From Moesziomyces globuligerus (taxonomy: Eukaryota > Basidiomycota > Ustilaginomycetes > Ustilaginales > Ustilaginaceae), in contig JARVLF010000008.1 in assembly GCA_030849465.1 (NCBI GenBank), positions 372,001 through 436,000 of the forward strand: 64,000 bases of DNA, read 5' to 3'. The number at the start of each line of letters is the position of its first letter. Positions within the stretch are counted from its first letter, which is position 1. The position numbers and the translations under genes were made by a program. The notes below the pieces were generated by a model. That model was not told the DNA's origin, did no database searches, and saw nothing but the letters and a program-made list of their open reading frames with translations. Positions 38,138 to 49,315 of this stretch are shown in pieces.

Positions 38138-40705
38138 ACTGCCGCGCGGTGATTGTGATTGTGCAGATCAATGGAACCAGGTTGTGCAGATGAGAATGGC
38201 CACAGAGAGAGCTACGCCGTAGAGATGATACGGATTCGCAGCTCTCTGGTTGAATGGACGGACCACGGAGGCAGCGGATTTGTTCCGCTCGTCGGCTGGT
38301 CCGAGGCAAGGGATGGTGCAGGCGAGCACCGTGGCTGGGGATTGAAGATGTCGGTTGATCCGAGCAGAAAGAAGGCGAGCAGCGGCGGTAGCGAGCTGAT
38401 GGTGCGAAGGTGGGATGCGGATGCGAGAGCAAGAAGCTTCAGCGTTTCGCATCCGCAGTCTGGCTCATCCATATATTGCTGCGACGTCGGGGCTGCCGAC
38501 TCATCGTGAGCAAGGCCTCGCGCCTATGGCAGAGCGCCAAGACGCGGTGAAAAGCCACATCGGCATGCCGTCACTGCCGCAGGCCGGGCATCTGTGCTGG
38601 GCTGACTGACCATGCCCTTGCCGACGGTTCCCGAGGTCGAAGCCGGAAGAGGCAGGCAACACCACAGAGTTAGCGAGGCTCGGGCAGATCGGCCAAGAGT
38701 CATCAGGGTGCAAACCATGCAGCCTCGCGTCGCCTCTTCGGAAGCTGCGATCCGCGGATGCAAATCAGCTCTCGCCAGCATCCACACCCTCCCCAATCCC
38801 CTCTCTATTCTTTTCTCATAGCTGGACCTGCTCTGACGGCCATCCTGTTGATGTCCTGCGGCTCCCAGGTATGGGTCGCATCCCCACGCTCTGCTCCGCC
38901 ATGCCAACGTTGAGGGAAGCAAATGCGCAGGCTGAGTCAAAGTTCAATCAAGCTCAGGGTGCAAGCAGAACGGTTTGGGTCGAGGCGAGACCGAGCAATC
39001 AGACTGGAGCAGCGGAGCCCACTTGTGTCATGCATCGGAGCTGTCATGTTGGGCCCACCTGCCTTGTCCGGTCCATCCAGGCCGTTGTTTTGCCGGCATG
39101 ACCTTACCTCCGAGGTCCGTTGGCAGCAGGCTGACTCCAGAGTTGAGGCAGCACACAAAAAGTGGAGGCACCGAGAGTGCGAGAGCACAGCGCAGTAAGC
39201 GAACCTTGTTCATCACCCGAAGCTCGAGCACGAGCAGTAAGCGAAATGTCATTACAGTACCGTTCCCAAAGCGGACAGCTGCACAAAGCACATGCCTGCA
39301 GCGCAGCTTGAAGCTCAAGCTTTTCACCGATTAAAAAAAAAATCAATCTCGACGCTTGGATGCTGAGCTGCTCCGACGGCCTTCCCGCGGCTTTTTTCGG
39401 AGCCAGCTGAGCAATATCCGGACTGAGATTCTCCCTGCAGGGTTCATTCCTTGGTGCGAGCAATCCGGCTCTGTACGGCTGCTGCAGTGTCTGGTCCGAG
39501 ACTCGACTCAGCCAAGCCAAGCACGGGCCGGACCTCGCTGCTACCACGAGAGATCTCGACAGCGATCGGCTCTGCTTGCCAGCCACCCGCTTTCAAGACG
39601 TTATGCGATGCTGATTGGGCCTGGCCGCACATCCCGACGAGACGGGATGCTCAACACTGTCTCGGCGGTGCCATGCGGTGAAGTGGGTGGTGATGCGACG
39701 GCTCGGAGCGTCTGCGAGATTCAGGCTTGACGTGTACCGTGGATCCAACGATCTCGGCGATTCCGACGCTCAGGGATGCGAGGATCGACGAAGCGCACTA
39801 TCTGTCCTCGATTCACGATTTTAATCAAGCCTTTTTTTTGTAGTTTTCTTATCTTTTTTTCTGGTGCTTCGTTTCGGGTAGACGAGCCGACTGCACGTTT
39901 TCCTGCATGTCTGGCTTCGGAGGATTGATTTCCAGCTCAGCCGCTGCCTAGCTTTTTTTCGCTGCGATTCCACAGTTGTGAGTCAGGTTGGACGCGGGTT
40001 CAAACCGGCGCTGCCTGAACGCATGTCGTACGTTGCATACGGAAGCCTCTTGTCCTCGTCGTCACATACGTCGCCCTATTCATCCAGATTGACGCACGGC
40101 GAGAGAGGAAAGAACAGGACAGAGCGATGAATGCGTGGAGAGGCCGTGGGAAGGCCTGAAATCGAGCCGCGGCAAGGCGAGATGCTGTACACCACATCTG
40201 ACACACAAGCTCAGCGTCATCAAGTTTTGCCGGTGCAGTCCGGTTCGATGTACCTCTCGATCTCGTGGGTCAAGCTGGGGTTTTGCCAGGCACGCACCAA
40301 TCAGCTCGCGGAGCAAGGTCGAGTGGGCTCAGTCGGTTCATCCGACCAGCTTCCACCGGCAATGCAAGGACACCGTCGTGCGTCAGAGCCAGGTCGCTCC
40401 CGACGCTTCATTGGAAGCTGCGATTTAGAATTTGGAGCTCTTTTCTTTCCTGAGCTTCGGTGCTGTCTGTGCTGGTGGAGGCGAGTACTGTCGAAAGAAT
40501 TCTAGCTTTAGGCTGCGATCGCGAGATCCGGCTTTCGGAAGCTCCATTCCGACCGCAAGCTCCTGCTCCCACACCCCCACCCATGCCCAGACAAGCGAGA
40601 AAGCCACATTCAGAGGATGCAACATGCGTCACATTTCAAAGACGGCTGTATGTTGACTTTGGCCACAATGAACCTGGCGGCGCTGAGCGGCCCGGGTCTG
40701 CGTAT
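38138..40705. other. 2.6-kb gene-free interval
   Basis: The longest stretch here without a supported gene. Open frames on both strands are short and lack recognisable motifs. T-rich tracts occur at 39827-39862 (several runs of 7-8 T) and an A9 run near 39333. It may hold an untranslated RNA, a replication origin or only regulatory DNA; nothing in it can be assigned. Confidence 0.45.
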
Positions 40706-42958
40706 CTAGTCGTGGCGTGGAGGAGTGTGGGGAGCCCGGGGTGCTTCTCCGTTGTAGACGGAAGTTGACCGTGCAGAAGCATCCCTTCCGCGCTCGGAGT
40801 TGTCAACAGGACCGGATCGAGACGGTCCCCGAGACTCTGCATCGTCAAAGAAGCTGTGTGATCCTCTGCGCGACTCGGCTGCGGCGTGTCCGTTTCTGGT
40901 CCATGTGCGGTTGGGAGTGCCCCAGGAGCGCTGTCTCCGCTCGCTGTTCTCGGGCCTCAGATCAGTATCAGCCCCGGCAGCGGCAAGGTTCGCAAGGGCT
41001 CGCTCGACGGCCGTTCTCCTCTCGACCGTCTCGTTTTGTTGGGTTGGCGGTCGGCGCCAGTCGCGACCGCGCGCGGCGGGAGAAGATCGTGCGTCGCGCG
41101 CCGGAGACCTCGTGCCTGCGCGGAACAAGTCACCCCTCGACCGACTGTCGCTCCTGGCTTCGCGTATACTTCTCGGACGATCGGGTACGGACTCCCATCC
41201 ATCATCGTGTCGTGTCCGCCACTCCCGGTCAGCTGGACTCGCATCGCGGTTGTCCCAGCTATCTGCATCGCGCTGCGTATCGTTCCAGGAACGGGCGCCT
41301 TGATCAGGCGAGGCATCGCGCCAGCGTTGGTGACGATCATAGGGCCTCTCGTCCTGTTCACGACGGCCACGAGGCGAAGCGGAACGATGGCGATACCTCG
41401 ACGGACCAGCTTCGGATCGGGAACGATCGCGTCCCGATGGCCCCGCGTTACGGGTTTGTTGCGATGAAGGCGTGCGTGGCTGTCCGCGATTAGGTGTGGA
41501 CTGCGACGGGGTGCCATCCGGTCTTGGTCTCTTGTGCTGCAGAGGCGGGCTGGTCTCGGCCCCGTTGGCCGGTCTTTTGGAGGGCTTGCGTGGCAGTGGC
41601 CACTTCTTGGGCGTCGGCGGAGCCTGCCCCGCTCTTCTGCGGATTTCGGGTGGGTTGGACTGCGACGTTTGATTGCCTTGAGCCTTGCCGTTGTTCTGCC
41701 CCTTCCCTTTTCCTTTTCCCTTTGCTTTTCCCTTGCCCTTGCCGTTTCCATTGCCCCTTCCTGATCCGTTGCCGTTCCCGTTCGGATGTGGACCCGTCTG
41801 CGTCGCAGTTGTGCCTGGTTCGGACACAGGCGGAGGAGCTGTAGCGGATGTGCTGGCAGAGGCTCTACCTTTACCTCTTCCAGGGGCTGAGTTGCGTGGT
41901 GCATTTGGATGCAGTGGCATCGTCTGAGCGCGGCTGGCATCTGCCCCTTGCTGTCCGGCAGCCCGGACACTTGCGCCGTCGTCGCTTGTGGAGTTGGCAG
42001 GAGCTGTAAGCGCTCGAGAGGTAACATCGTCGTCCTTGCGGTGCGGGAAGAAGAACTTGAAGGGCTGCTTGATCTTCTCGCCCCGCTCTCTTGCGGTGCG
42101 GAGCACGCCGGAGACCCTGGAGATCAGGGCAGCTGCGGTGCGGCCGCGCAGAAAGTTGCCCTTGATGCCGAGATCACCATAGTTGTCGATGAGCAGCTGG
42201 AAGATGCGGTAGCGCTCTTCGGTATACTTGCGAGTGTAGTAGATGGTCTCGCTGCTGATGATCTCGTTGAGCTTTTCGAACATCAGACGATGCGTTTTGG
42301 GATCCCAGCGCTCCTTGGACGAGACGGGAAGGCCGTTAGGACCGATGACGGTGCGGATGGGAGCAGAGATGGCGGTCACATCCTGGACCGATTCGGAGCG
42401 GCGATGAGGCGCGGCTGAGGAGGAGGAAGAGGAGGAGGAAGAGGCCGAGGAAGAAGACGAAGAAGAAGACGAAGAGGAGTGTACGCTTCGGGCAGAGCTG
42501 GATGAGGACGAGGATGAAGAAGACGAGCTGGAGCTGGATGTGGACGAGGTGCTGGCGACCGAGGAAGCGCGGGGACGTGTCGAGGGCGAAGCGAGAGGCA
42601 GATTCGTGGCTGTCGACGAAGAAGCCTCAGCGCGTGGAGTCTCGACTTTGGTGGTTCTAATGGTACCGTTGGACCCAGTGGTCCTCTGAGGCGAAGCGTC
42701 TGTCTGTGTAGGATGAGATGGGGTGGATGGGCGAGCGATGGCTTTGGCTACGATGACGCCTTTCTCAGCCACGACATCTTGGAAAGCGGAGGGATGGAGC
42801 TCCCACAGGTCCTCGCCGTCGCTCACGTAGAGCTGCACACCCTCGGGCGCGACCTCGAAGCGACCTGCTGCGACGGATCTGGCATCGTCAAAGTCGAGCA
42901 CGGATGCAAGCACCTTTCCGTGCGGACCGAGATCGAGCTTGACGCGGCTACGAGCCAT
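40706..42958 (-). CDS. Unknown, probably nuclear, low-complexity protein with one conserved-looking block
   Basis: An intronless frame of 750 residues. A compact N-terminal part (MARSRVKLDLGPHGKVLASV, then RFEVAPEGVQLYVSDGEDLWELHP; residues 1-65) looks folded. A poly-Ser region (about 135-180) follows, then a helical block (about residues 210-320: ERWDPKTHRLMFEKLNEIIS, YTRKYTEERYRIFQLLIDNY, LISRVSGVLRTARERGEKIK) that is the best candidate for a real domain. Beyond it are a Gly/Lys repeat (GKGKGKAKGKGKGKGQ) and a long Arg/Asp/Ser tail typical of nucleic-acid-associated proteins. No known family is recognised. It is divergent from the Fhl1-like gene. Confidence 0.75.
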   Translation of the reverse strand: MARSRVKLDLGPHGKVLASVLDFDDARSVAAGRFEVAPEGVQLYVSDGEDLWELHPSAFQDVVAEKGVIVAKAIARPSTPSHPTQTDASPQRTTGSNGTIRTTKVETPRAEASSSTATNLPLASPSTRPRASSVASTSSTSSSSSSSSSSSSSSSARSVHSSSSSSSSSSSASSSSSSSSSAAPHRRSESVQDVTAISAPIRTVIGPNGLPVSSKERWDPKTHRLMFEKLNEIISSETIYYTRKYTEERYRIFQLLIDNYGDLGIKGNFLRGRTAAALISRVSGVLRTARERGEKIKQPFKFFFPHRKDDDVTSRALTAPANSTSDDGASVRAAGQQGADASRAQTMPLHPNAPRNSAPGRGKGRASASTSATAPPPVSEPGTTATQTGPHPNGNGNGSGRGNGNGKGKGKAKGKGKGKGQNNGKAQGNQTSQSNPPEIRRRAGQAPPTPKKWPLPRKPSKRPANGAETSPPLQHKRPRPDGTPSQSTPNRGQPRTPSSQQTRNAGPSGRDRSRSEAGPSRYRHRSASPRGRREQDERPYDRHQRWRDASPDQGARSWNDTQRDADSWDNRDASPADREWRTRHDDGWESVPDRPRSIREARSDSRSRGDLFRAGTRSPARDARSSPAARGRDWRRPPTQQNETVERRTAVERALANLAAAGADTDLRPENSERRQRSWGTPNRTWTRNGHAAAESRRGSHSFFDDAESRGPSRSGPVDNSERGRDASARSTSVYNGEAPRAPHTPPRHD

Positions 42959-44278
42959 GACTGGAGCCCTGGAGGCGGCGGCCGTCTACAAGCAACGAAG
43001 GAGCGTCGATCACCAGTGCTGCATGATCGACGGCCGACAGCGATGGCAATGTAGCTGTCACGACTCGACGGCTGCTTTCGTCGCTTGCCAGAAATGATCG
43101 AGGAGTGGCCAACGAAGGGCTGATGTGAAGGATGAAGGAACGAAAACGGCGAACCCGCCAGCTTGGGCAGAGCCACTCCGATTTTTCTTCTTTTCTCAAG
43201 AAAGCTCATTTCGAGCCTCGGACCCTGGCGCGTGGGAGTCGAGAGTGGAGGCGACAAGGCGCGTCTCCGAGAGCCGGAATCTTGCTAATTCAATTCACAC
43301 TTTTTGGACGCATTTGTTTGGCGCATGACCATGCTCTTGCAGCAGCATGCAACGGAGATGAACACCGATCCAACCGGACGCGTGACGGCGTCGTTGTGAT
43401 CCATACGAGTATCAAGGCAGCGATGTCCCTGCACACGTCTGCCTGGCTGCGCACAGTGAGTGGGCCAAGCACAGATGACCGGAGCAACCTTCGGCTTGAT
43501 TTTCCTTGCTTAATGATGTTGGTGATGCTAATCTCACAAAATCCAAGAATTCGATGGCGCGTTCGCTCTGCCGAAAAAGGCCAAAAAAAACTTGTTCAGG
43601 GTTCGAAAGGGTGGCCGTGGCGCGCTCTGATGCTGGGAGAGGGAAAAAAAAATACATGGAATTCGGAACTGGCGGCGGATATGAGGTTGGATTGGCGGGT
43701 GGCAGAGCAGCGCGGCGCGGCGAGAGAGTGGTCTGAGTGGGGACGCGGTGTGCTCTACCCAAAATGGGCGGGAAAGCGGCGGGCGGCGGCCTGCAGCGCG
43801 AAATGCGTCGAGGCGATTCGCGTCATCGACACCACCAATCTCACCTGCATACCCACCACATCTTCTCGCCTGCTCTGGCGCACTCGGCTTCATCACACTC
43901 ATTCAGCGCCATCCGCGACATCTACGACATCGCTAGCATCCGCTGCTCTCGTCGTGGCGATCCACACTCTAGGGCGACACTCCGCACTCTGCACGATCGA
44001 ACGCTTGCCTCTGCGTCGTTCAAAGGTTGGCTCACCTTCTGACACTTTCCACGCAATCCCAGAGCCATCCGCCCATCCACGCCTCGCACCACACCCGCTT
44101 CGTTCGCCGCGAAATGTCGTCCTCGCCTCGCTTGTAGCCGGCCCGACTCTCTCAACCTCACGGCCTGACACAGCTCTCATGTCTCTCTGCTGCTGCCGCC
44201 GTGACCCGTGACTCGGCCCAGCACTCCTCATCCGGAATAGCTCTCGATCCCCGAGCGTGCCTCCGTTACACCCACATA
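42959..44278. other. Divergent intergenic region unknown protein / Fhl1-like factor
   Basis: 1.3 kb with no supported gene; short A runs at 43585-43590 and 43645-43653. It holds the promoters of both flanking genes. Confidence 0.45.
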
Positions 44279-47200
44279 ATGGCGGACACGGCACATTCTC
44301 CGGCTCCGCAGCCATCACCGACGCGCAGAGCATCGCCGCCAGGCATCGAGAATCCACATCCTGTCGCCTCCACCTCGGCACAGACTCTTGATACCGCTCT
44401 GGCCTCGCCACATGCCAGCAAGCAAGAGTCTCCCCGGCCCGTCACAGATGCTTCTGATTCCCAGCCGACTACCCAGCAGCTAGCCAGCGACATCACCATG
44501 GCTAGCCCAGCGTCCATATCAGCCTCTCTACAAGCGGCCACCGCTGGCCTCAATGAGGAGGATGCCAAGTTGCTTGCATCTCTCGCAGAGGGAAACGGCC
44601 TCTTGTCCCACCTCTCCAATCTCGCCGCTCAGAATGCGAGCTCAGCTGATCTCATAAATGCCTACGCTGGCGGTCTCGACCTCGGCTCCTTGTCCACCAC
44701 ACAGACCTCTGGCTATCCCACTTTGGACGCCGCCCACCAGGCGTTCCAAGGTGCTGTCGATCTCAACGAGGCCCTCACCCAACACGACATGCTATGGGAC
44801 GACGACGCCTTCGACGATCTCGAGCCAGAGGATGAGGATGCAGAGGACCAAGGGCCCATCCAGGCCTACGCCAAGCTCGAGTTCCCTGGCTTCTCCTACT
44901 ACATTCAGACACTCGACGTCACCATCGGCCGTCGTCCCGGACAGATTCAGCCCAACCAGCGTCCCGGTGCTCAGCCTCCACAGCTGCCGAACGCCGCTTC
45001 CGGTCTCTCTCAGGCGCACATCACCTCCGAATCAAAGACCGAGGGCGACGTCGACGTCGATCTTGGCCCGCTCAAATCCATCTCTAGGTTGCACGCCCGC
45101 ATCTTCTACTACACCGGCCCCATCCATCCGCCCAACGCCGCCTTCCTCAACGGCACTCCCGCCCACAGCCGCGCTTCCAGCGGTGCGAGTGCTTTCGGCC
45201 AGCGTCAGAATGCCGCTCCTTACCGAATCACCTCGCCCACCTCTCTCAGCCGCGTCAATGGCGCACAGCTCGCCGCCACCGATCCCGCCTCGGCATCAGA
45301 TCGCTTCGGCGCCACTGCCGAACCCGAACACGGCGACGGGCAGTTCGTGCTCATGGTCGTCGGACGCAACGGCGCCTTTGTCGATGACGTCTGGGTCGAA
45401 AAGGGCGGCCTCGTCGTGCTCGGAAAACGCACAAAGATTCAGATTGCCGAGCGTGTCTTCTACTTCGTCCTTCCGCCCCCGCCAGGTGCAGCCGCTAGCC
45501 TCGACGGCGATAGCCAACGCGCTCACGACTCCGAGTCAGACTCCCTCTCAGACCTCAGCAGTGACGATGGCTCCGACGACCAAGACGACGATGACCAGGA
45601 GCAAGATGAAGAGCCCGACTCGTCCAGCTCTGTATCCAGCAATGAGGGCGAGGATGACGAATACGAGGGCGAGGAGGCAGCTACGGCAAAGAAGACGGCA
45701 GGCGGCCGCAGGAAGTCCACCAGCAAGCCCGAGTCTGCCGACAAACCGAAGCGGCGATTGGTGCTCAAGCCCAAGGCCAAAGTGGGCAAGCAATCCGCGG
45801 CAGACGACTCATGCCACGAGTCGGTGGAAGACGAAGTCATGGACGAGCCCACAGCAGACGATGCAGGCAGCAAAGGCAAAGGCAAAGCTCAAGCAAGGAC
45901 AAAAGCGGCTACCAAGACGACTGCCGCGGCCCTCGCCAACAGGGCAGCAGGCAAGGGCAAAGGCAAAGGCAAAGCACTTGCACGCGGCAAGATGCCCACG
46001 AAGGGTCCTGTTCCCGACACTCGGCCCGGTGGTGACGACAGCGACAGCCTCGGCACTCCGAGTGCGGGCGAAGACAACAGTGATGACGAGCAAGACGACG
46101 GCATCGCTACCCCGCCGCCGCCCGGCAAGGCACCGACATCTGCAAAGCGCCCGGGCAAAAGCCTCAAGGGTCTCAAAGGGGCTAAGAACACTAAGGCGGG
46201 TCGTGCAGGAAAGGCCAAGCCAGCAGCAGAAGAGGACGGTGCTTCGGACGATGATGCGGTGCGGGACGGTGCTGTCAAGAAGGAGTCTCCCACACCTAGC
46301 TGGGCTACGGGTGCCGGCGTCGCAGGTCGCAAGAGGAAGCGGGGCGATGCCGTCGCAGACGAGGAGCCTGCTCTCAAGGTGGGCACGCCCATCGGAATTG
46401 AGGCTCTCGATGCCGCCAAACGTGCCAAAGCCGCCAAGGCGCGAGCCGATGCCTCTTCACGTGCAGCCTCCGCCAGTCCCAAGAAGGACGCGTCCTCAAC
46501 CTCCGCGCTCCCTACTTCGAACACTCCCGGTGCGAGCGTGGAGGCAGATGACGATGTCGTCATGGTCGACGTCAAGCCAGCCGCAGCCAAGCCGGCCGTG
46601 GCAGCATCGCCGGCAGCAGCGACGTCAGTTACTGCATCAGCTCCACCTGCCACTGCTACTGCTTCTGCTGCGGCCAAGCCAACCGGTGCAGCAAAGGCTG
46701 GCTCGGGCAAGACGCCCTCCAAAGCCACGACCGCGGCATCAAACAAGGCAGACTCGAAGGCTGCAGACCCTGCCACGCCCGCCGGCAATGCAGGAGCCAA
46801 GGCCAAGCCTGCTAAGCCAAAGGCGACCAAACCGAAGAAAAAGAAGGGCGCAGCGCCAGACGAGACGCCGAACGCTGCCGAGACCCCAGGCCGACCCTCC
46901 ACGACGATGCCAGGTGTCCCTCCGAGCACTTCGAGTATGCCCATGGGCGCGTTCCCTGGCACATACGGATTTCCTTCGTCCATGCCCTTCGACACCAGCT
47001 CAGCGTCGGCGGCCTCGACCATCATTGCCGCGGCGAATGCGGTTTCCGGATCGATGCCGAATTATGGACAAACCCCGGCACCTGTGCTGCCCCATGCTGT
47101 GGGACAAATGGCATCTCCACTACCGATGATTCCTTCGGCGGTCGCTGGTCGCAATGGTGGTGTCTCGGGGCCGTTACCATCACCAGCCATTCCGGGACCT

Positions 47201-49315
47201 GTCACCTCTCAGCCGACGGTGGCAGCTGGCTCGGGCACCTCTGCTAGCACGGCCTCGGGATCGGATCCTTCGACCTGGCCTACCACAGCGAGCATCATCG
47301 CCTCTGCAGCCAGTCTCGCAAACGCAGCCAAGCAGAACCAAACGCCAACAAACACCGCTGCAGGCGGAGCGAAGCCGAGCGTTGCTACGCCCACGGTCAC
47401 GGCCACACCCAAGCCACCGCCTGGGCCCGAAGACAAGCCGGATCTGTCGAACGTTGAGCTCATCTCGCAGGCGCTTCGCTCGGATCACTGCGGCAAAAAG
47501 GGCGGCAAGCTCACGCTGCAGGAGGTGTACGAGTGGATCTCCAACCGGTGGATCTGGTTCAAGCGCAATGGACGGCACACCGGTCGAGACTGGCAGAGCT
47601 CCATCCGGCACGCGATCGGCTCGTCGCGCGACTTCACCCGCATCCCACGCAGGTCGGACGAGCCCGGAAAGGGCATCTTCTACACCATGTCGGACTCTAA
47701 GCTCGCCGAGGAGCACCGTGCTAACCTGGCCAAGCAGAAGGAGGAGGCAGCCAAGGCGGCGGCAGCGGCACCTGCTACGCCCGTCAATGCTGGTCCCGCC
47801 ACCGCTCTTTTGTCTGGCGCCGCCCCGGCTTCGACGTCGGTGTCAGGGGCTGCTGGAAGCAACGCTGTTGCGCAGGCCGCTGCTGGAGCGGCTGCTGGTG
47901 CGGCCGCTGGCTCGTTGCCGGCCATCCGGATCCCGCTCATCATCGGCACGCCACCCTCGTCTGCGACAGCCGCTGCGACGGACAAGCCCAAAGCGGCTCC
48001 GGGCACCATCGAGTCGCTGCTCGAGACGCCACCGATTGTGCATCACGACGGCAAGCTGTACTTGAGTCCCCAGGTGTTCGGACATCTGAACGCCGGGCAG
48101 CTCGCACAGATCGAAGGTCTGGGCGCTCAGCAGGCCCTGCAGGTGCTCCAGGCGTACCTGGTGACGCACCTCAAGGAGCGCATGAGGCTGCAGCAAGCGG
48201 CTGCCCAGAAGAAGGACGCCAAGCCTGCTTCTGCTCCGACGGCTGCGGCTGCCGCTACGGCTTCGCCTGCACCCAAGCCCGCAGCGGCGCCGGCGACCTC
48301 TGCAAAGGCTTCACCGTCCTCTTCTGCGACTTCGACGGCGCCTAGTACGGCCCCGCCTGTCGCATCGGGTGCCCAGGCCGACCAGGCGAATGGGCACACG
48401 GCTGGCGCTAAGCCTGGAGCGGTGTCTAGCGGAGTTGCGGCGCCAGGACCATTGGCAGCGACGACGGCGTCGCTCCCAAGGCCGCCGGGCGCTGGAAGCG
48501 CTTTCAATGCCATGACACTGCCCAAGCCGGTGCTGCCTTCGCCGATGAAGCCGGCTATCCCGACGAGCTCTGCCGCGGGTGCCAAGAGCGCGCAGCCGAC
48601 CAACGCTGCGACCGCTTCGAACACCATTCAGAATGCCAAGACCGGTCCTGTTCCCTCAGCAGGGTCGAAGGACGCGCCAAAGACCGAGGCTGCTGCAGGA
48701 ACAGCAGCGGCGGCGCCTGGAGTGGCCAAGACGCCCGTGCTGCCGAGCACGCCGCTGCGAGCCGCAGCCAGTGTCGGTGCTGCGACGCCCAAGCCCAGCG
48801 CACCTGCGGCGGCATCGACGAGCAAGGCCGCGACACCTGCTCCGACCGCTCCGGCCGCCACGGCGCCGCAGCCCGCGACGTCGCCGACGAAGCCGACGCC
48901 ACCTGCGGCTGGGCCGAGCTCGACTGGCACGGCCAATCCGACGTCTTCGGGTGGCGGCGGGGGTGAGGATCCGCTCGCGGCGCTGTCGGCGTTAGCGGCG
49001 CATCCCGAGGCGGCGGCGCTGATCGCGCTGTTGCGCAAGCAGCAGCAGGAGAGCGGAGCGGGCGGCGGCAAGCAGCTAGCCAAGCTCACGCCCGGCCAGC
49101 TCCAGCTCCTCCAGATGGCCAACAAGCTCGCCGCGCAGCAGGGCAAGAAGGGTGGCGCGGGCAAGAAGAAGAAGAAGGCGGCGACGGGGGCGGCGCCGGG
49201 TGCGGGCTCGGGTGCGGGCTCGAGGGAGGCGACGGCCACGCCTGGACCGAGCGGTCCAGAGTCGTCGCCAGCGGTAGGAGGACCCAGTCCCTCGCCAGGT
49301 CCCAAGACCGGATAG
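44279..49315 (+). CDS. FHL1: Fhl1-like FHA/forkhead transcription factor
   Basis: An intronless frame of 1678 residues from ATG 44279; the frame extends upstream only to a non-ATG codon. The FHA domain lies at about residues 195-400: AKLEFPGFSYYIQTLDVTIG, then SISRLHARIFYYT (the SRxHA phosphothreonine-binding signature) and MVVGRNGAFVDDVWVEKG, with insertions in between. A Lys/Gly- and Ala-rich linker follows, then a divergent forkhead domain at about 1050-1140: ELISQALRSD, KLTLQEVYEWISNRW, RDWQSSIRHAIGSSRDFTRI, GIFYTM. This pairing is that of yeast Fhl1, which controls ribosomal-protein genes. A conserved-looking C-terminal block (ALLRKQQQESG...LLQMANKLAAQQ) ends the protein. The FHL1 assignment rests on domain pairing and order. 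Confidence 0.88.
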   Translation: MADTAHSPAPQPSPTRRASPPGIENPHPVASTSAQTLDTALASPHASKQESPRPVTDASDSQPTTQQLASDITMASPASISASLQAATAGLNEEDAKLLASLAEGNGLLSHLSNLAAQNASSADLINAYAGGLDLGSLSTTQTSGYPTLDAAHQAFQGAVDLNEALTQHDMLWDDDAFDDLEPEDEDAEDQGPIQAYAKLEFPGFSYYIQTLDVTIGRRPGQIQPNQRPGAQPPQLPNAASGLSQAHITSESKTEGDVDVDLGPLKSISRLHARIFYYTGPIHPPNAAFLNGTPAHSRASSGASAFGQRQNAAPYRITSPTSLSRVNGAQLAATDPASASDRFGATAEPEHGDGQFVLMVVGRNGAFVDDVWVEKGGLVVLGKRTKIQIAERVFYFVLPPPPGAAASLDGDSQRAHDSESDSLSDLSSDDGSDDQDDDDQEQDEEPDSSSSVSSNEGEDDEYEGEEAATAKKTAGGRRKSTSKPESADKPKRRLVLKPKAKVGKQSAADDSCHESVEDEVMDEPTADDAGSKGKGKAQARTKAATKTTAAALANRAAGKGKGKGKALARGKMPTKGPVPDTRPGGDDSDSLGTPSAGEDNSDDEQDDGIATPPPPGKAPTSAKRPGKSLKGLKGAKNTKAGRAGKAKPAAEEDGASDDDAVRDGAVKKESPTPSWATGAGVAGRKRKRGDAVADEEPALKVGTPIGIEALDAAKRAKAAKARADASSRAASASPKKDASSTSALPTSNTPGASVEADDDVVMVDVKPAAAKPAVAASPAAATSVTASAPPATATASAAAKPTGAAKAGSGKTPSKATTAASNKADSKAADPATPAGNAGAKAKPAKPKATKPKKKKGAAPDETPNAAETPGRPSTTMPGVPPSTSSMPMGAFPGTYGFPSSMPFDTSSASAASTIIAAANAVSGSMPNYGQTPAPVLPHAVGQMASPLPMIPSAVAGRNGGVSGPLPSPAIPGPVTSQPTVAAGSGTSASTASGSDPSTWPTTASIIASAASLANAAKQNQTPTNTAAGGAKPSVATPTVTATPKPPPGPEDKPDLSNVELISQALRSDHCGKKGGKLTLQEVYEWISNRWIWFKRNGRHTGRDWQSSIRHAIGSSRDFTRIPRRSDEPGKGIFYTMSDSKLAEEHRANLAKQKEEAAKAAAAAPATPVNAGPATALLSGAAPASTSVSGAAGSNAVAQAAAGAAAGAAAGSLPAIRIPLIIGTPPSSATAAATDKPKAAPGTIESLLETPPIVHHDGKLYLSPQVFGHLNAGQLAQIEGLGAQQALQVLQAYLVTHLKERMRLQQAAAQKKDAKPASAPTAAAAATASPAPKPAAAPATSAKASPSSSATSTAPSTAPPVASGAQADQANGHTAGAKPGAVSSGVAAPGPLAATTASLPRPPGAGSAFNAMTLPKPVLPSPMKPAIPTSSAAGAKSAQPTNAATASNTIQNAKTGPVPSAGSKDAPKTEAAAGTAAAAPGVAKTPVLPSTPLRAAASVGAATPKPSAPAAASTSKAATPAPTAPAATAPQPATSPTKPTPPAAGPSSTGTANPTSSGGGGGEDPLAALSALAAHPEAAALIALLRKQQQESGAGGGKQLAKLTPGQLQLLQMANKLAAQQGKKGGAGKKKKKAATGAAPGAGSGAGSREATATPGPSGPESSPAVGGPSPSPGPKTG

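Noticed and set aside
39993..40010. GGTTCAAACC, like a tRNA T-loop / TFIIIC B box
   Set aside because: The flanking bases cannot form a T stem (only one of five pairs), no A box lies at a proper distance and no acceptor stem pairs. Chance match.
44201..44278. Upstream extension of the Fhl1-like frame
   Set aside because: It opens with GTG, not ATG; fungal initiation at 44279 is preferred.
45889..47025. 378-codon minus-strand frame inside the Fhl1-like gene
   Set aside because: Low-complexity Ala/Gly reading of the antisense of an Ala/Lys-rich linker.
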